Shown here one piece after another: positions 16,867 through 26,250 of a stretch of 49,122 nucleotides of DNA. The translations under genes were made by a program, and so were the position numbers. The stretch is from Psychromonas arctica DSM 14288 (GTDB taxonomy: Bacteria; Pseudomonadota; Gammaproteobacteria; Enterobacterales; Psychromonadaceae): NCBI RefSeq assembly GCF_000482725.1, contig NZ_KI519478.1:48401-97522 (forward strand), written 5' to 3'. The notes under the pieces were generated by a model. It did not search any database and was not told the origin of the DNA. It worked only from the letters and a program-made list of their open reading frames with translations. Position 1 is the stretch's first letter; the number at the start of each line of letters is the position of its first letter.

Positions 16867-17988
16867 ATGAAAAAATGGATAGCTTCAGCCATCATTTTGG
16901 CGATACTCGTATTTGGCAGTGTTATCGGCTTTAACATGTTTAAAGCGCAGAAAATTAAAGAGTTTCTTGCTTCTCGCCCTATTCCTGAATTCCCAGTGAC
17001 ATCCACAACGGTTAAATTGGAAGATTGGACTCCTCATTTACGTGCTATTGGGTTTATTGAGCCTATTCAAGGCGTAACTGTTGCCAATGAAGTGGCCGGT
17101 AAAGTGACTAAAATCAACTTCACATCAGGTCAAAACCTACAAAAAGACGATCCTATCATCTATCTAAATAGCGAAGTAGAACAAGCTAACTTAAAAGCTG
17201 CAAAAGGTCGTATGCCAGCTGTTGAACGTAACTACAAACGAATGAAATCATTATCTACAAGAGGTTCTGTTTCACAGGGGCAAGTAGATGATGCAGAAGC
17301 GGAATTTCTTGCTTTACAAGGTGAAATAGAAAGTTACCAAGCAACCATCAGCCTTCGTACCGTTCGAGCTCCCTTCTCAGGCATTGCTGGATTACGTAAT
17401 GTGTTTTTAGGTCAATATCTTGCAAGTGGTACAGATATTGTTCGTTTAGAAAATATTAGTCGCATGCAAATGCGTTTTACCATTGCTCAAAATGACCTCA
17501 ATAAAGTGCATATTGGTCAAGCAATGAATGTATTTGTTGATGCACGACCTGATACTTCTTTTACCGGTGTTATCTCTGCTATTGAACCTGCCGTTAACTA
17601 TCAAAGTGGTGTTATTCAAATACAAGCATCAATCCCAAATGATGAACAAATACTGCGTTCAGGTATGTTCGCTAAAGCGAATATCATTTTACCCACTGTT
17701 GAAAAACAAATAATCATTCCTTCAACTGCCATTAATTACACACTTTATGGTGAAACTGTTTACGTGATAACAGAACAAACAACAGACGATGGAAAAACGT
17801 TCTTACAAGCGAAACAACAAATCGTGACACTAGGTAAAAGTAAAGAAGACAAAGTACATGTTTTAACGGGATTAAAAGAAAACGATGTGATTGCAACTAG
17901 CGGTCAAGTTCGTTTAAGTAATGGCTCACGAGTTAAACTCGTTGAATCACAAGCCCTTAATACTCCTTCTGTTCTTCCAGCATTGTAG
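16867..17988 (+). CDS. RND efflux periplasmic adaptor (membrane fusion protein)
   Basis: The 373-aa protein links the inner-membrane RND pump to an outer-membrane channel. It has an N-terminal membrane segment or signal anchor (about residues 5-24), a lipoyl-like domain beginning V-A-N-E-V-A-G-K-V near residue 76, a short coiled-coil hairpin (about 105-165) and beta-barrel and membrane-proximal domains. Its ribosome-binding site AGGA lies inside the end of the regulator gene, so the two are probably coupled. Short-hairpin adaptors of this kind belong to the MexH/VexA-like group. No lipobox Cys is evident. Eight bases separate it from the pump gene. Confidence 0.92.
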   Translation: MKKWIASAIILAILVFGSVIGFNMFKAQKIKEFLASRPIPEFPVTSTTVKLEDWTPHLRAIGFIEPIQGVTVANEVAGKVTKINFTSGQNLQKDDPIIYLNSEVEQANLKAAKGRMPAVERNYKRMKSLSTRGSVSQGQVDDAEAEFLALQGEIESYQATISLRTVRAPFSGIAGLRNVFLGQYLASGTDIVRLENISRMQMRFTIAQNDLNKVHIGQAMNVFVDARPDTSFTGVISAIEPAVNYQSGVIQIQASIPNDEQILRSGMFAKANIILPTVEKQIIIPSTAINYTLYGETVYVITEQTTDDGKTFLQAKQQIVTLGKSKEDKVHVLTGLKENDVIATSGQVRLSNGSRVKLVESQALNTPSVLPAL

Positions 17989-17996
17989 GTGATGGT

Positions 17997-20900
17997 ATGA
18001 AATTTACAGATATTTTTATAAAGCGTCCCGTTTTAGCCATCTCTCTGAGTTTGCTTCTTGTCTTATTAGGCATTCAAGCACTGACTAAAATGCAGGTACG
18101 CGAATACCCAAATATGACCAATACTGTGGTTAAAGTAACCACCAGCTACTATGGTGCAAATGCAGACTTAATACAGGGCTTTATTACTCAACCTATTGAA
18201 CAAGCTATTGCACAGGCCGATAATATCGATTTTATCAGCTCACAAAGTTTTATGGGTAGCTCAACTATTACTGTGAATATGAAACTTAATACAGAACCTA
18301 GTGGAGCTGTTGCAGATATTCTAGCAAAAGTAAACAGTGTAAGTTCACAGCTACCTAGTGAAGCAGAAGATCCTACTATTGATGTCAGTACAGGCTCTAC
18401 CACTTCAGTTATCTACATTGCTTTCTCAAGCGACAATTTAAATTCTAGTCAAATCACCGATTACCTAGAACGCGTTGTTAAGCCGCAATTATTTAGTATT
18501 AATGGTGTTGCTAAGGTTAACTTATATGGTGGTACTAAGTTTGCTTTACGAATTTGGTTAGACCCTGAACGAATGGCCGGTTTTGGATTAAGTACCGCTG
18601 AAGTTGTGACTATATTACAGGCTAATAATATTCAGTCGGCCTCTGGTCAGGCGATGGGTTATTTCACTCTATTTAACGGTAGCGCTGAAACTCAAGTTAA
18701 AAATGCAGCCGAACTAGAAAACCTGATCATTGCAACACGTGAAAACGGAAAGACCATTCATTTGCAAGATATAGCGCGTGTATCACTTGAAAAAAGCCAC
18801 GATACTTACCGTGCAATGGCTAATGGTGATGATGCGGTAGTCGTTGCCATTGACGCAGCACCCACGGCAAACCCACTTGATATAACAGCAGATGTAAGGC
18901 TCATGCTACCGGCTTTAGATGCCAGCAATCCAAGCTCAATTAAAATGAAAGTATTGTATGACTCTACCATTGCCATCGAAGAGTCAATTAATGAAGTAAT
19001 AAAAACTATCGCTGAAGCAGGCTTAATTGTATTGATCGTAATGATCTTATTCTTAGGTTCTTGGCGTGCCGTTATCATTCCAATCATTACCATTCCGCTA
19101 TCGCTAATTGGTGTGGCTGTTGTAATGCAAATATTTGGTTTTACCATCAATCTCATGACGTTGTTAGCGATGGTATTAGCCATTGGTTTGGTGGTCGATG
19201 ATGCGATTGTTGTGGTAGAAAATATTGACCGTCATATCAAAGCAGGTGAAGAACCTTTCCGTGCAGCTATTATTGGTACGCGTGAAATTGCGGTTCCGGT
19301 TATTTCTATGACCATTACATTAGCCGCAGTATATGCACCTATCGCTTTAATGGGGGGGATTACAGGTTCATTATTTACAGAATTTGCTTTGACTCTGGCT
19401 GGCGCGGTATTTGTATCGGGCATCGTGGCACTCACATTATCACCTATGATGTGTAGTAAAATGTTGAAAATTAATCATAAGCCAAATCGTTTTGAGCGTA
19501 CTGTGGATTCTGTCTTAACTGGGTTAACTAATAAATACAGCCGTGCATTAAACATCCTAATGTTACGTCGCCCTGCTGTGATTATTTTTGCATTACTGGT
19601 TTTTGCTTCACTGCCAATGCTATTTAAATATATTCCTTCTGAACTAGCGCCAAGTGAAGATAAAGGTGCATTGATGATGATGTCTAAAGCACCTGCGAAT
19701 GCGAATTTAGACTTTATTGAAAACAGTATGCGTTTGGTCACTGATATCATTTCAGATCAGCCAGAGGTAGAGAGTAGCTTAGCCATGTCTGGTATTCCTA
19801 ATGCTAACCAAGCATTTGGTATCGCTATCATGAAAACATGGAGTCAACGAGACAAGGATCCAAAACAACTTTCAGCGGCCATGACACCTGCATTCAACGC
19901 TATTCCATCAGTGGCAACAACAGCGTTTCAAATGCCTGAATTACCAGGTTCATCAGGTGGTTTACCAGTACAATTTGTAATAACAACGTCTAATCCATTC
20001 CAAAGTTTAGTGAGTATTGCCAGCGATGTATTAGCCGCAACACAAGCTAACTCTACTTTTGTTTATTCAGAGCTCGATCTTGCCTTTGACTCAGCGACGA
20101 TGAATATCAGTATCGACCGCGATAAAGCAGGAGCCTACGGGATCACGATGCAAGATATCGGTATTACCCTAGGCACCTTATTAAGTGATGGATATTTAAA
20201 TCGTATCGATTTAGATGGGCGAAGCTATGAGGTGATTGCACAAGTTGAGCGTAAATATCGTTTATCACCAGATAAACTAGGTGACTTTTTTGTGCGAGCA
20301 CAAAATGATGACATGGTACCGTTAAGTGAGTTGATTAGTATTGATATCACGGCAGAACCGCGTTCTTTACCGCACTTTAATCAACTTAATAGTGCAACAA
20401 TCGGCGCTGTGTTAGCCCCTGGTAGCACTATGGGTGAAGCGATAACCTTCTTTGAAGAATTATCGACCACTAAACTACCACAGGGTTACCGCCACGATTA
20501 CCTCGGTGAAGCACGTCAGTTCGTAACAGAAGGCGGCGCTTTATATGTCACTTTCCTACTTGCTTTGTTCATCATTTTCTTAGTACTTGCAAGTCAATTT
20601 GAAAGTATTCGAGATCCATTGGTGATTCTAATGACGGTTCCGTTAGCAATTAGTGGTGCGCTAGTTGTACTTGCTTGGGGCGCCGCCACAATGAATATCT
20701 ATACTCAGGTAGGTTTGATAACCTTAGTTGGCTTGATTACTAAGCATGGTATTTTAATTGCTGAAGTAGCAAAAGAAGAGCAGTTACACCATGGTTTGAA
20801 TAAGATAGAAGCAGTAAAAATAGCCGCTGCAGTTCGTTTACGTCCTATTTTAATGACCACCGCCGCAATGGTAGCTGGATTGGTCCCACTTTTATTTGCA

Positions 20901-21083
20901 ACCGGTGCAGGTGCAGTTAGCCGCTTCGGTATTGGTGTCGTCATTGTGGCCGGTTTATCGATCGGTACCTTATTTACTCTGTTTATTTTACCGGTAATTT
21001 ATTCATTCATTGCCAGCGAACATGAAAAGGTTCCTGAATTTGACGAAGATAAAGCTTTAAAGGTAAATGCTACCAAAGCGTAA
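17997..21083 (+). CDS. RND efflux pump inner-membrane permease (HAE1 family)
   Basis: The 1028-aa protein has the length and layout of AcrB/MexB-type pumps: twelve membrane helices in two halves, each with a large periplasmic loop. The first helix begins at about residue 10. Proton-relay residues are intact: Asp401-Asp402 in V-V-D-D-A-I-V-V-V-E-N in helix 4 and Lys916 in I-T-K-H-G-I-L-I-A-E in helix 10. The K-H-G variant differs from K-N-A of AcrB and is typical of another HAE1 subgroup. It works as a trimer with the adaptor encoded upstream. No outer-membrane channel gene is present, so TolC from elsewhere is expected. Drug specificity cannot be read from the sequence. Confidence 0.95.
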   Translation: MKFTDIFIKRPVLAISLSLLLVLLGIQALTKMQVREYPNMTNTVVKVTTSYYGANADLIQGFITQPIEQAIAQADNIDFISSQSFMGSSTITVNMKLNTEPSGAVADILAKVNSVSSQLPSEAEDPTIDVSTGSTTSVIYIAFSSDNLNSSQITDYLERVVKPQLFSINGVAKVNLYGGTKFALRIWLDPERMAGFGLSTAEVVTILQANNIQSASGQAMGYFTLFNGSAETQVKNAAELENLIIATRENGKTIHLQDIARVSLEKSHDTYRAMANGDDAVVVAIDAAPTANPLDITADVRLMLPALDASNPSSIKMKVLYDSTIAIEESINEVIKTIAEAGLIVLIVMILFLGSWRAVIIPIITIPLSLIGVAVVMQIFGFTINLMTLLAMVLAIGLVVDDAIVVVENIDRHIKAGEEPFRAAIIGTREIAVPVISMTITLAAVYAPIALMGGITGSLFTEFALTLAGAVFVSGIVALTLSPMMCSKMLKINHKPNRFERTVDSVLTGLTNKYSRALNILMLRRPAVIIFALLVFASLPMLFKYIPSELAPSEDKGALMMMSKAPANANLDFIENSMRLVTDIISDQPEVESSLAMSGIPNANQAFGIAIMKTWSQRDKDPKQLSAAMTPAFNAIPSVATTAFQMPELPGSSGGLPVQFVITTSNPFQSLVSIASDVLAATQANSTFVYSELDLAFDSATMNISIDRDKAGAYGITMQDIGITLGTLLSDGYLNRIDLDGRSYEVIAQVERKYRLSPDKLGDFFVRAQNDDMVPLSELISIDITAEPRSLPHFNQLNSATIGAVLAPGSTMGEAITFFEELSTTKLPQGYRHDYLGEARQFVTEGGALYVTFLLALFIIFLVLASQFESIRDPLVILMTVPLAISGALVVLAWGAATMNIYTQVGLITLVGLITKHGILIAEVAKEEQLHHGLNKIEAVKIAAAVRLRPILMTTAAMVAGLVPLLFATGAGAVSRFGIGVVIVAGLSIGTLFTLFILPVIYSFIASEHEKVPEFDEDKALKVNATKA

Positions 21084-21139
21084 GCGCTAACTAGTAAATA
21101 ATATAATTAACAAATAGTTACATTGATTTATTTTACAAC

Positions 21140-21176
21140 GCCACTGATGATTATTTCTCAGTGGCATTTTTTATTA
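21140..21176 (+). terminator. Terminator of the efflux operon
   Basis: GCCACTGA (21140-21147) pairs with TCAGTGGC (21158-21165) around a 10-base loop and is followed by a six-T run. Good rho-independent terminator about 60 bp after the pump gene. Confidence 0.88.
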
Positions 21177-21260
21177 TATGACTTCCATTAGCTAGGCGAT
21201 TGAGTATTACCTAGAAAAAATTAATTTAAGGCAAAAATCAGGTCAAATGACAGATCGCTT

Positions 21261-21276
21261 TGTGAAATTTATTACA
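21261..21276 (+). promoter_or_regulatory. CRP-like site upstream of the chemoreceptor gene
   Basis: TGTGA-AATTTA-TTACA matches the CRP consensus TGTGA-N6-TCACA with one mismatch. It lies about 190 bp before the chemoreceptor start. Such matches arise by chance in AT-rich DNA, so this is weak. Confidence 0.3.
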
Positions 21277-21466
21277 CATAAGTGATGTATTTATTATTTG
21301 AATCTAAATAATATTGATCAGCTGTTTTACAAAATTATTACTATCAGCCAGCAAAACCTACCTACCTCTCTTTTGTTACTATTAAATAACATTTTTTGAC
21401 CTATTTGTTGAAAAATTTACTTTTTACCCTACTGTTAAAACATACTTATTTCAGCGGGGATAAAAC

Positions 21467-23455
21467 ATGCTTTTTTTGATCAATAATATTTCAATTCGCG
21501 GTAAACTTTTTGCTCTTACTTTATTACCCCTGGTTGGCTTTATCAGCTTTGCAGGTTATTACTCTATGCAGGCTTATCAAGAAAAAGTGATGCTAGAAAA
21601 AATGTTAGTACTCACAGACTCTGCTGCGGTAAGCTCGCTCTTGGTTCATGAACTGCAAAAAGAACGTGGTGCATCGGCTGGTTACCTATCTTCAAAAGGT
21701 GAACAATTTCAACAAACAATCAAACAGCATCGTCAAACCACTGATCAAAAAAATAGAGACTTACAAGCTTTTATAACCTCAGTATCACTTACGCCACAAT
21801 TAACGACCCTCTTTAACAAAGTGAATCAGCAATTAGATAAACTACCTAGTTTACGCCAACAGATTGATAGCTTGTCTATCAGCGTTAGCGATGAAGTCGC
21901 TTTTTATTCAAACCTAAATGCGCTACTGCTATCCATTATCAATAACACAGCCAATGAAAATGAAAATTCGAAACTGGCTATATCTGCTGTTACGGTTGGT
22001 AGTTTTTTACAACATAAAGAACGTGCGGGTATAGAACGGGCAGTACTCAGTAATGTTTTCTCTATCGATCATTTTACCCCTGTATTATTACAAAAATTTA
22101 TTAGCTTATTAGCAGAGCAAGACGTTTACCTAGATAAATTCAAAGCACATGCAACAACGGAACAACTCGCCATTTACCAAAACAACCTCACAGAGCAAGC
22201 TTTAAAAAATGTAAAAGACTATGAAAACCTTGCACTAGATAACTTTGAGAAAGGTGCTTTTAATACTGACCCAAAGGTTTGGTTTGATACGATCACTCAA
22301 AAAATAAACTTATTAAAAACGGTCGAAGTGGCACTACTTGAAAATTTACGTGAACATAATCAATTACTTGTAAATGATAAAGAAGCCTATTTATTTTCAC
22401 TTTTGATCATTATTTTAATTTCATTTGTACTGATACTATTACTGTCTTTTTATATTACTAGCCAATTAAATAAAGGTATCCATGAAATTACTAGTAAGCT
22501 CATTAGCATTACAACGGATAACGACCTCACTCTGCGTATCGACGTAAATAGTAAAGATGAATTAGGTGAAATAGGACTAACAATAAATAAGTTGGTTAAA
22601 CATCTACAAGGACTAGTCAATAAAATTCAACATACTTCTACTGCATTAAAAAGTAATTTAGCTGAAAACATTAAAAGTAATCATATTATCGAAGGTAACA
22701 TAAATAGTGGCACTGAACAGGTGACACAAGTCGTTACTGCCACTACGGAGATGAGCAGCACCGTTAATGATATTGCGCGTAATGCAATACATGCATCAAG
22801 CGAAACAGAAAAAGCCAATACTCAGAGTCAAGATGGTAATCGGGAAGTGGAAGAAACGATTCAAAATATCAGTAACTTATCTATCGAATTACGCAATGCA
22901 TCAACGGTGATCGACAATTTAAATGGCTCAGTGATCAACATAGGTAAATTTTTAAGTGTAATCAATGAGGTTTCAGAGAAAACTAACCTATTAGCACTCA
23001 ATGCAGCGATTGAAGCCGCACGAGCCGGTGATTATGGTAGAGGCTTCTCTGTGGTTGCTGATGAAGTACGTAGTTTGGCATTCCAAACAAAAGAATCCAC
23101 TAATGAAATAGAGATGATGATCACTGAGCTGCAATCAAGCTCTAAGGATGCACAAAAGGCAATGAGTAACGGCATTGAAATGGTCAATAAAAGTGTTGAT
23201 GATGCTAAGCAAGCAGGGCAGGATATCTTACTCATCACTCATAGCATTCAAGAAATAAGCCAAATGAACGAGCAAATAGCGACCGCGGCTGAGCAACAAA
23301 GTAGTGTAACAGAAGAGATAAACCGCAATATGTTACATATACAAGATGGTTATACTGAAATGCAATTAAGCTATGGCAACATTGATAAATGCAGTGAGAT
23401 GGTTGATTCATTAGCCACTGAACTGGAGAAAACAGTGAATCAATTTAAGATTTAG
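21467..23455 (+). CDS. Methyl-accepting chemotaxis protein with NIT sensor domain
   Basis: The 662-aa receptor has an N-terminal membrane helix (about residues 14-33), a periplasmic helical sensor whose [13 protein letters not shown] motif marks the NIT (nitrate/nitrite-sensing) domain, a second membrane helix near 308-330, a HAMP linker (about 331-385) and a cytoplasmic signalling domain. The signalling hairpin [14 protein letters not shown] near residue 504 contacts CheA/CheW. No C-terminal CheR-docking pentapeptide is seen. NIT domains sense nitrate or nitrite in some proteins, but the ligand here is not shown. A GGGG ribosome-binding site precedes the ATG. The gene is a single unit ended by a strong terminator. 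Confidence 0.94.
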   Translation: MLFLINNISIRGKLFALTLLPLVGFISFAGYYSMQAYQEKVMLEKMLVLTDSAAVSSLLVHELQKERGASAGYLSSKGEQFQQTIKQHRQTTDQKNRDLQAFITSVSLTPQLTTLFNKVNQQLDKLPSLRQQIDSLSISVSDEVAFYSNLNALLLSIINNTANENENSKLAISAVTVGSFLQHKERAGIERAVLSNVFSIDHFTPVLLQKFISLLAEQDVYLDKFKAHATTEQLAIYQNNLTEQALKNVKDYENLALDNFEKGAFNTDPKVWFDTITQKINLLKTVEVALLENLREHNQLLVNDKEAYLFSLLIIILISFVLILLLSFYITSQLNKGIHEITSKLISITTDNDLTLRIDVNSKDELGEIGLTINKLVKHLQGLVNKIQHTSTALKSNLAENIKSNHIIEGNINSGTEQVTQVVTATTEMSSTVNDIARNAIHASSETEKANTQSQDGNREVEETIQNISNLSIELRNASTVIDNLNGSVINIGKFLSVINEVSEKTNLLALNAAIEAARAGDYGRGFSVVADEVRSLAFQTKESTNEIEMMITELQSSSKDAQKAMSNGIEMVNKSVDDAKQAGQDILLITHSIQEISQMNEQIATAAEQQSSVTEEINRNMLHIQDGYTEMQLSYGNIDKCSEMVDSLATELEKTVNQFKI

Positions 23456-23498
23456 CATGTACCACAGATAAAACAGAAAAAGCATTAAATAACAGTAA

Positions 23499-23535
23499 TA
23501 AAGGCAAGGTAATTGATTACTTTGCCTTTATTTTT
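23499..23535. terminator. Terminator between chemoreceptor gene and pyrE
   Basis: A 14-bp stem with one G-T pair (23499-23512 with 23517-23530, loop TTGA) is followed by five T's on the + strand. It ends the chemoreceptor transcript and may also serve the converging pyrE. Confidence 0.88.
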
Positions 23536-23613
23536 AGTGCTATTTACTCACTATAAATCAAGGATCAAGCTAGTGCGTAAAGTTAATAGCTAATCGAATG
23601 GCCAAGCTAATAA

Positions 23614-24255
23614 CTAAATACCATATTTAGCACGGTAAGCTTTGACAGATTGCAAGTGTTGTTGCATTTCAGGCAAGGTTTCAAGGTAGCTCACTACATC
23701 AGTAAGTTGCACGATTGAAATCACTTTTGCATCATAGTCGCGCTCGACTTCTTGAATAGCAGATAGTTCAGCTTTACCTTTTTCTTGGCGGTCTAACGCA
23801 ATTAATACACCAGCAAGTTGAGCATTATTTGCATTGATTATATCCATTGACTCGCGAATAGCCGTACCGGCAGTAATAACATCATCCACCAGCATAATCT
23901 TACCTGTTAGCTCTGAACCGACCAAACTGCCGCCTTCACCATGTGTTTTTGCTTCTTTACGGTTAAAGCAATAAGGCACATCTAGATCATAATCATTAGA
24001 TAAGGCAACCGCAGTTGTTGTCGCGATTGGGATCCCTTTATAAGCAGGCCCAAATAATAGATCATAAGCAATTCCAGAGTCTTGTAATGCAGCGGCATAA
24101 AAACGTCCTAAACGCGCAAGATCTCGACCTGAATTAAATAAACCTGCATTAAAGAAATACGGACTAATACGCCCAGATTTTAGGGTAAATTCACCAAATT
24201 TTAGTACTTGTTTCTCAATTGCGAATTCAATAAATTCTTTTTGATAATCTTTCAT
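23614..24255 (-). CDS. pyrE: Orotate phosphoribosyltransferase PyrE
   Basis: PyrE joins orotate and PRPP to give OMP in pyrimidine synthesis. The 213-aa protein matches E. coli in length. It has the PRPP-binding loop [12 protein letters not shown] at residues 121-132, the flexible [10 protein letters not shown] loop at about 100-109 and the N-terminal F-x-L-K-S-G-R-x-S-P-Y-F motif. It is three bases downstream of rph, the classic rph-pyrE operon. No attenuator-like structure is evident between the two genes in the few bases available. Confidence 0.97.
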   Translation of the reverse strand: MKDYQKEFIEFAIEKQVLKFGEFTLKSGRISPYFFNAGLFNSGRDLARLGRFYAAALQDSGIAYDLLFGPAYKGIPIATTTAVALSNDYDLDVPYCFNRKEAKTHGEGGSLVGSELTGKIMLVDDVITAGTAIRESMDIINANNAQLAGVLIALDRQEKGKAELSAIQEVERDYDAKVISIVQLTDVVSYLETLPEMQQHLQSVKAYRAKYGI

Positions 24256-24258
24256 TTT

Positions 24259-24978
24259 CTACTCCATGTTTAATGCTTGTTTTTGTTCCATCACTAATTG
24301 TTCAATACCGCCTTTAGCCAAGCTTAACATAGCTAATAACTGTTCATGACTAAATGCGCCATCTTCAGCAGTACCTTGAATTTCTATCATGCCACCGGTT
24401 TCTGTCATCACAACATTCATATCAGTTTCTGCATTAGTATCTTCCGCATAATCTAAATCACATACGGGCAAGCCTTTATAAATGCCAACAGAAATTGCTG
24501 CTATCATCTGTTTTAATGGGCTTTTTTTCAGTTTACCTTGAGCAACCATCCAATTAAGTGCGTCAGCTAAAGCAATACAAGCTCCTGTAATTGAAGCGGT
24601 ACGAGTCCCCCCATCGGCCTGAATAACATCACAATCAACGGTGATCATGTTTTCACCTAAGGCCTTTAGGTTTACTGCTGCTCGTAGAGAACGTGCAATT
24701 AAACGTTGTATCTCTAATGTACGACCAGCTTGTTTTCCCTGCGCCGCTTCACGATTATTACGATTATGTGTCGCACGTGGCAACATAGCGTATTCAGCCG
24801 TCACCCAGCCTTTACCTTTACCTTTTAAAAAGCGCGGTACAGAGCTTGAAACAGTCGCATTACATAACACCTTAGTATTACCTACTTCAATTAGCACAGA
24901 GCCTTCCGCATAATTAGTATAGTGGCGCGTAATTTTGATATCACGATGTTGTTCAGGTGCTCGATTACTTGGGCGCAT
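24259..24978 (-). CDS. rph: Ribonuclease PH
   Basis: RNase PH is a phosphorolytic 3'-5' exoribonuclease that trims tRNA 3' ends. The 239-aa protein is full length, unlike the frameshifted copy in E. coli K-12. Key phosphate-binding Arg86 sits in A-G-R-T-L-E-I, and [17 protein letters not shown] (about 115-131) is intact. It is the promoter-proximal gene of rph-pyrE, so its translation may affect pyrE expression as in E. coli. Confidence 0.97.
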   Translation of the reverse strand: MRPSNRAPEQHRDIKITRHYTNYAEGSVLIEVGNTKVLCNATVSSSVPRFLKGKGKGWVTAEYAMLPRATHNRNNREAAQGKQAGRTLEIQRLIARSLRAAVNLKALGENMITVDCDVIQADGGTRTASITGACIALADALNWMVAQGKLKKSPLKQMIAAISVGIYKGLPVCDLDYAEDTNAETDMNVVMTETGGMIEIQGTAEDGAFSHEQLLAMLSLAKGGIEQLVMEQKQALNME

Positions 24979-25116
24979 AGATAAAAAACCTTATGGATGA
25001 AATGAACGCAGAGTATACCCGTTCTATAACAAGGAAAAAACGTTAGCTACAAGAAAAATAAAAGGAAAAGTGATAATAGCAATGCTAATAATTACAGAGA
25101 AGAAAGCACTGAAAAA

Positions 25117-25140
25117 GAGAAAGCTAGCATTGCTAGCCTC
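25117..25140 (-). terminator. Possible terminator of the DUF481 gene
   Basis: GCTAG-CATTG-CTAGC (25123-25137) with partly pairing GAGA/CTCTC flanks is followed on the minus strand by a T-rich stretch (TTTCTCTTTTT). It lies about 40 bp after the DUF481 stop. Moderate candidate. Confidence 0.5.
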
Positions 25141-25174
25141 TCAATTAATACTCATTAAAACGGCGATGCGGTTG

Positions 25175-25915
25175 TTAGAATGCGTACAATAATGTCATAT
25201 TAGTTTCAGTATCCGTGCTTTTTTTATCATCCAACGGTTTACTGTTATAACGAACAATAATTGCAAATTTCATTGCTAATGCACCAATAATGTTAGCGGT
25301 TAATGAAGTATCTGAACGACCGTTTATTTTACTTCCCCAATCAGCAACAAATTTTTGTTGGAATTTAGAAGAGTTACTAATTTTCATTTGAAAATCAACT
25401 ACACCATGTGCAACAGCATTGGCTTCACTATCATGCCCTTCCTCCAATGCTGACTCACGATCAAGCTTTTGATAAATATAACCAGGCCCTAATTCTGCTT
25501 TCAAAGTCATGATATTGTTATCGATAAAGCGATATCCGTAACCAGCCGCAGTAGTTGAAGTAAAATCATAGCCAGTAAAAGGGTCAACTTCATAATTGGT
25601 ATTAGCAAATAAATAACTTACGTCATCAAGCTGATAACCACCTTGCGCACCCAATAAATAACGTTTTGCTGTTACTTCGTCTTCATCTTCTTTGTATAAC
25701 CCTTCAAATAGATAATCATTTTCCCAATTTCCTAATTCTTGCTTCAATGCTAGACGACCTTTAAACGAAGCAGTATCCGTATTACCCGTAGTCAAAGTTG
25801 CACCTAATTCAGATTCCCCAGCAAGCGTTGCATCACCTTCAACAAACTCACTTCGAGCTTGCGCGGCTAATGGTATCGTTATTGCGATCGCTGTAGTAAG
25901 TAGCAATTTTTTCAT
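25175..25915 (-). CDS. DUF481 outer-membrane beta-barrel protein
   Basis: I take the ATG at 25915 as start because AAGGA lies 8 bases upstream; the earlier in-frame ATG at 25936 has no ribosome-binding site. The 246-aa product starts with a signal peptide ending A-A-Q-A-R. The rest has alternating beta-strand patterns, the DUF481 hallmark E-L-G-A-T-L-T-T-G-N-T and a C-terminal Y-A-F typical of outer-membrane proteins recognised by BamA. It resembles E. coli YdiY. The function of the family is not established; salt-inducible members are known. It is a single-gene unit. Confidence 0.85.
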   Translation of the reverse strand: MKKLLLTTAIAITIPLAAQARSEFVEGDATLAGESELGATLTTGNTDTASFKGRLALKQELGNWENDYLFEGLYKEDEDEVTAKRYLLGAQGGYQLDDVSYLFANTNYEVDPFTGYDFTSTTAAGYGYRFIDNNIMTLKAELGPGYIYQKLDRESALEEGHDSEANAVAHGVVDFQMKISNSSKFQQKFVADWGSKINGRSDTSLTANIIGALAMKFAIIVRYNSKPLDDKKSTDTETNMTLLYAF

Positions 25916-26250
25916 TTTTCTATCCTTCTTTGTCATTTATTTATTTTTCATTTGAGTTAATCACTCTCGACTTAGGATCAAAAATATCAATCCGTACTGT
26001 AAAGTATCAAGTTCAACTTGTTGATATAAAAGTTTAATTGTCTCTAGCCGAGGTTAAGTAATATTGAGAGGCGGACTTTAACAGTTGATCCGTGCTATTT
26101 ATAAATCCAGCATGTAGATAGGTTTAGCAGAGAATTAATGGCAACAAAGCCCGTATCAAATACGTTGTATATGGGGAATAAGATCTGTAAAAAATAAAAA
26201 AGCATCAATCATTAACGATCGATGCTTTTTATGATTTTTTATTGGTTTTT
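25916..26250. other. Gene-free interval upstream of the DUF481 gene
   Basis: Contains the DUF481 promoter region and, at its left end in reading terms (26197-26230), the terminator of the pitrilysin-like gene. I see no other open frame, repeat or binding site that I would defend. Confidence 0.5.
26197..26230. terminator. Terminator of the pitrilysin-like protease gene
   Basis: AAAAAGCATC (26197-26206) pairs with GATGCTTTTT (26221-26230), and the stem extends inward with one mismatch to a GATC. A and T tracts flank it, so it works in either direction; the gene it serves ends on the minus strand just after. Confidence 0.88.

Larger units (their letters stand above)
21084..21466. other. Gene-free interval before the chemoreceptor gene
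   Basis: Holds the efflux-operon terminator (21140-21176) and then about 290 AT-rich bases with the chemoreceptor promoter. The only other signal I see is a CRP-like site at 21261-21276 (listed separately). No coding frame is supported. Confidence 0.5.

Noticed and set aside
18188-20944. Several antisense frames of 60-125 aa inside the RND pump gene
   Set aside because: All are shadows of the pump gene, rich in Ile, Thr and Ala from codon complementarity, without start signals.
21431-21466. Flagellar sigma-28 promoter just before the chemoreceptor gene
   Set aside because: A TAAA followed by GGGGATAA can be aligned, but the second part overlaps the ribosome-binding site and would leave no leader.
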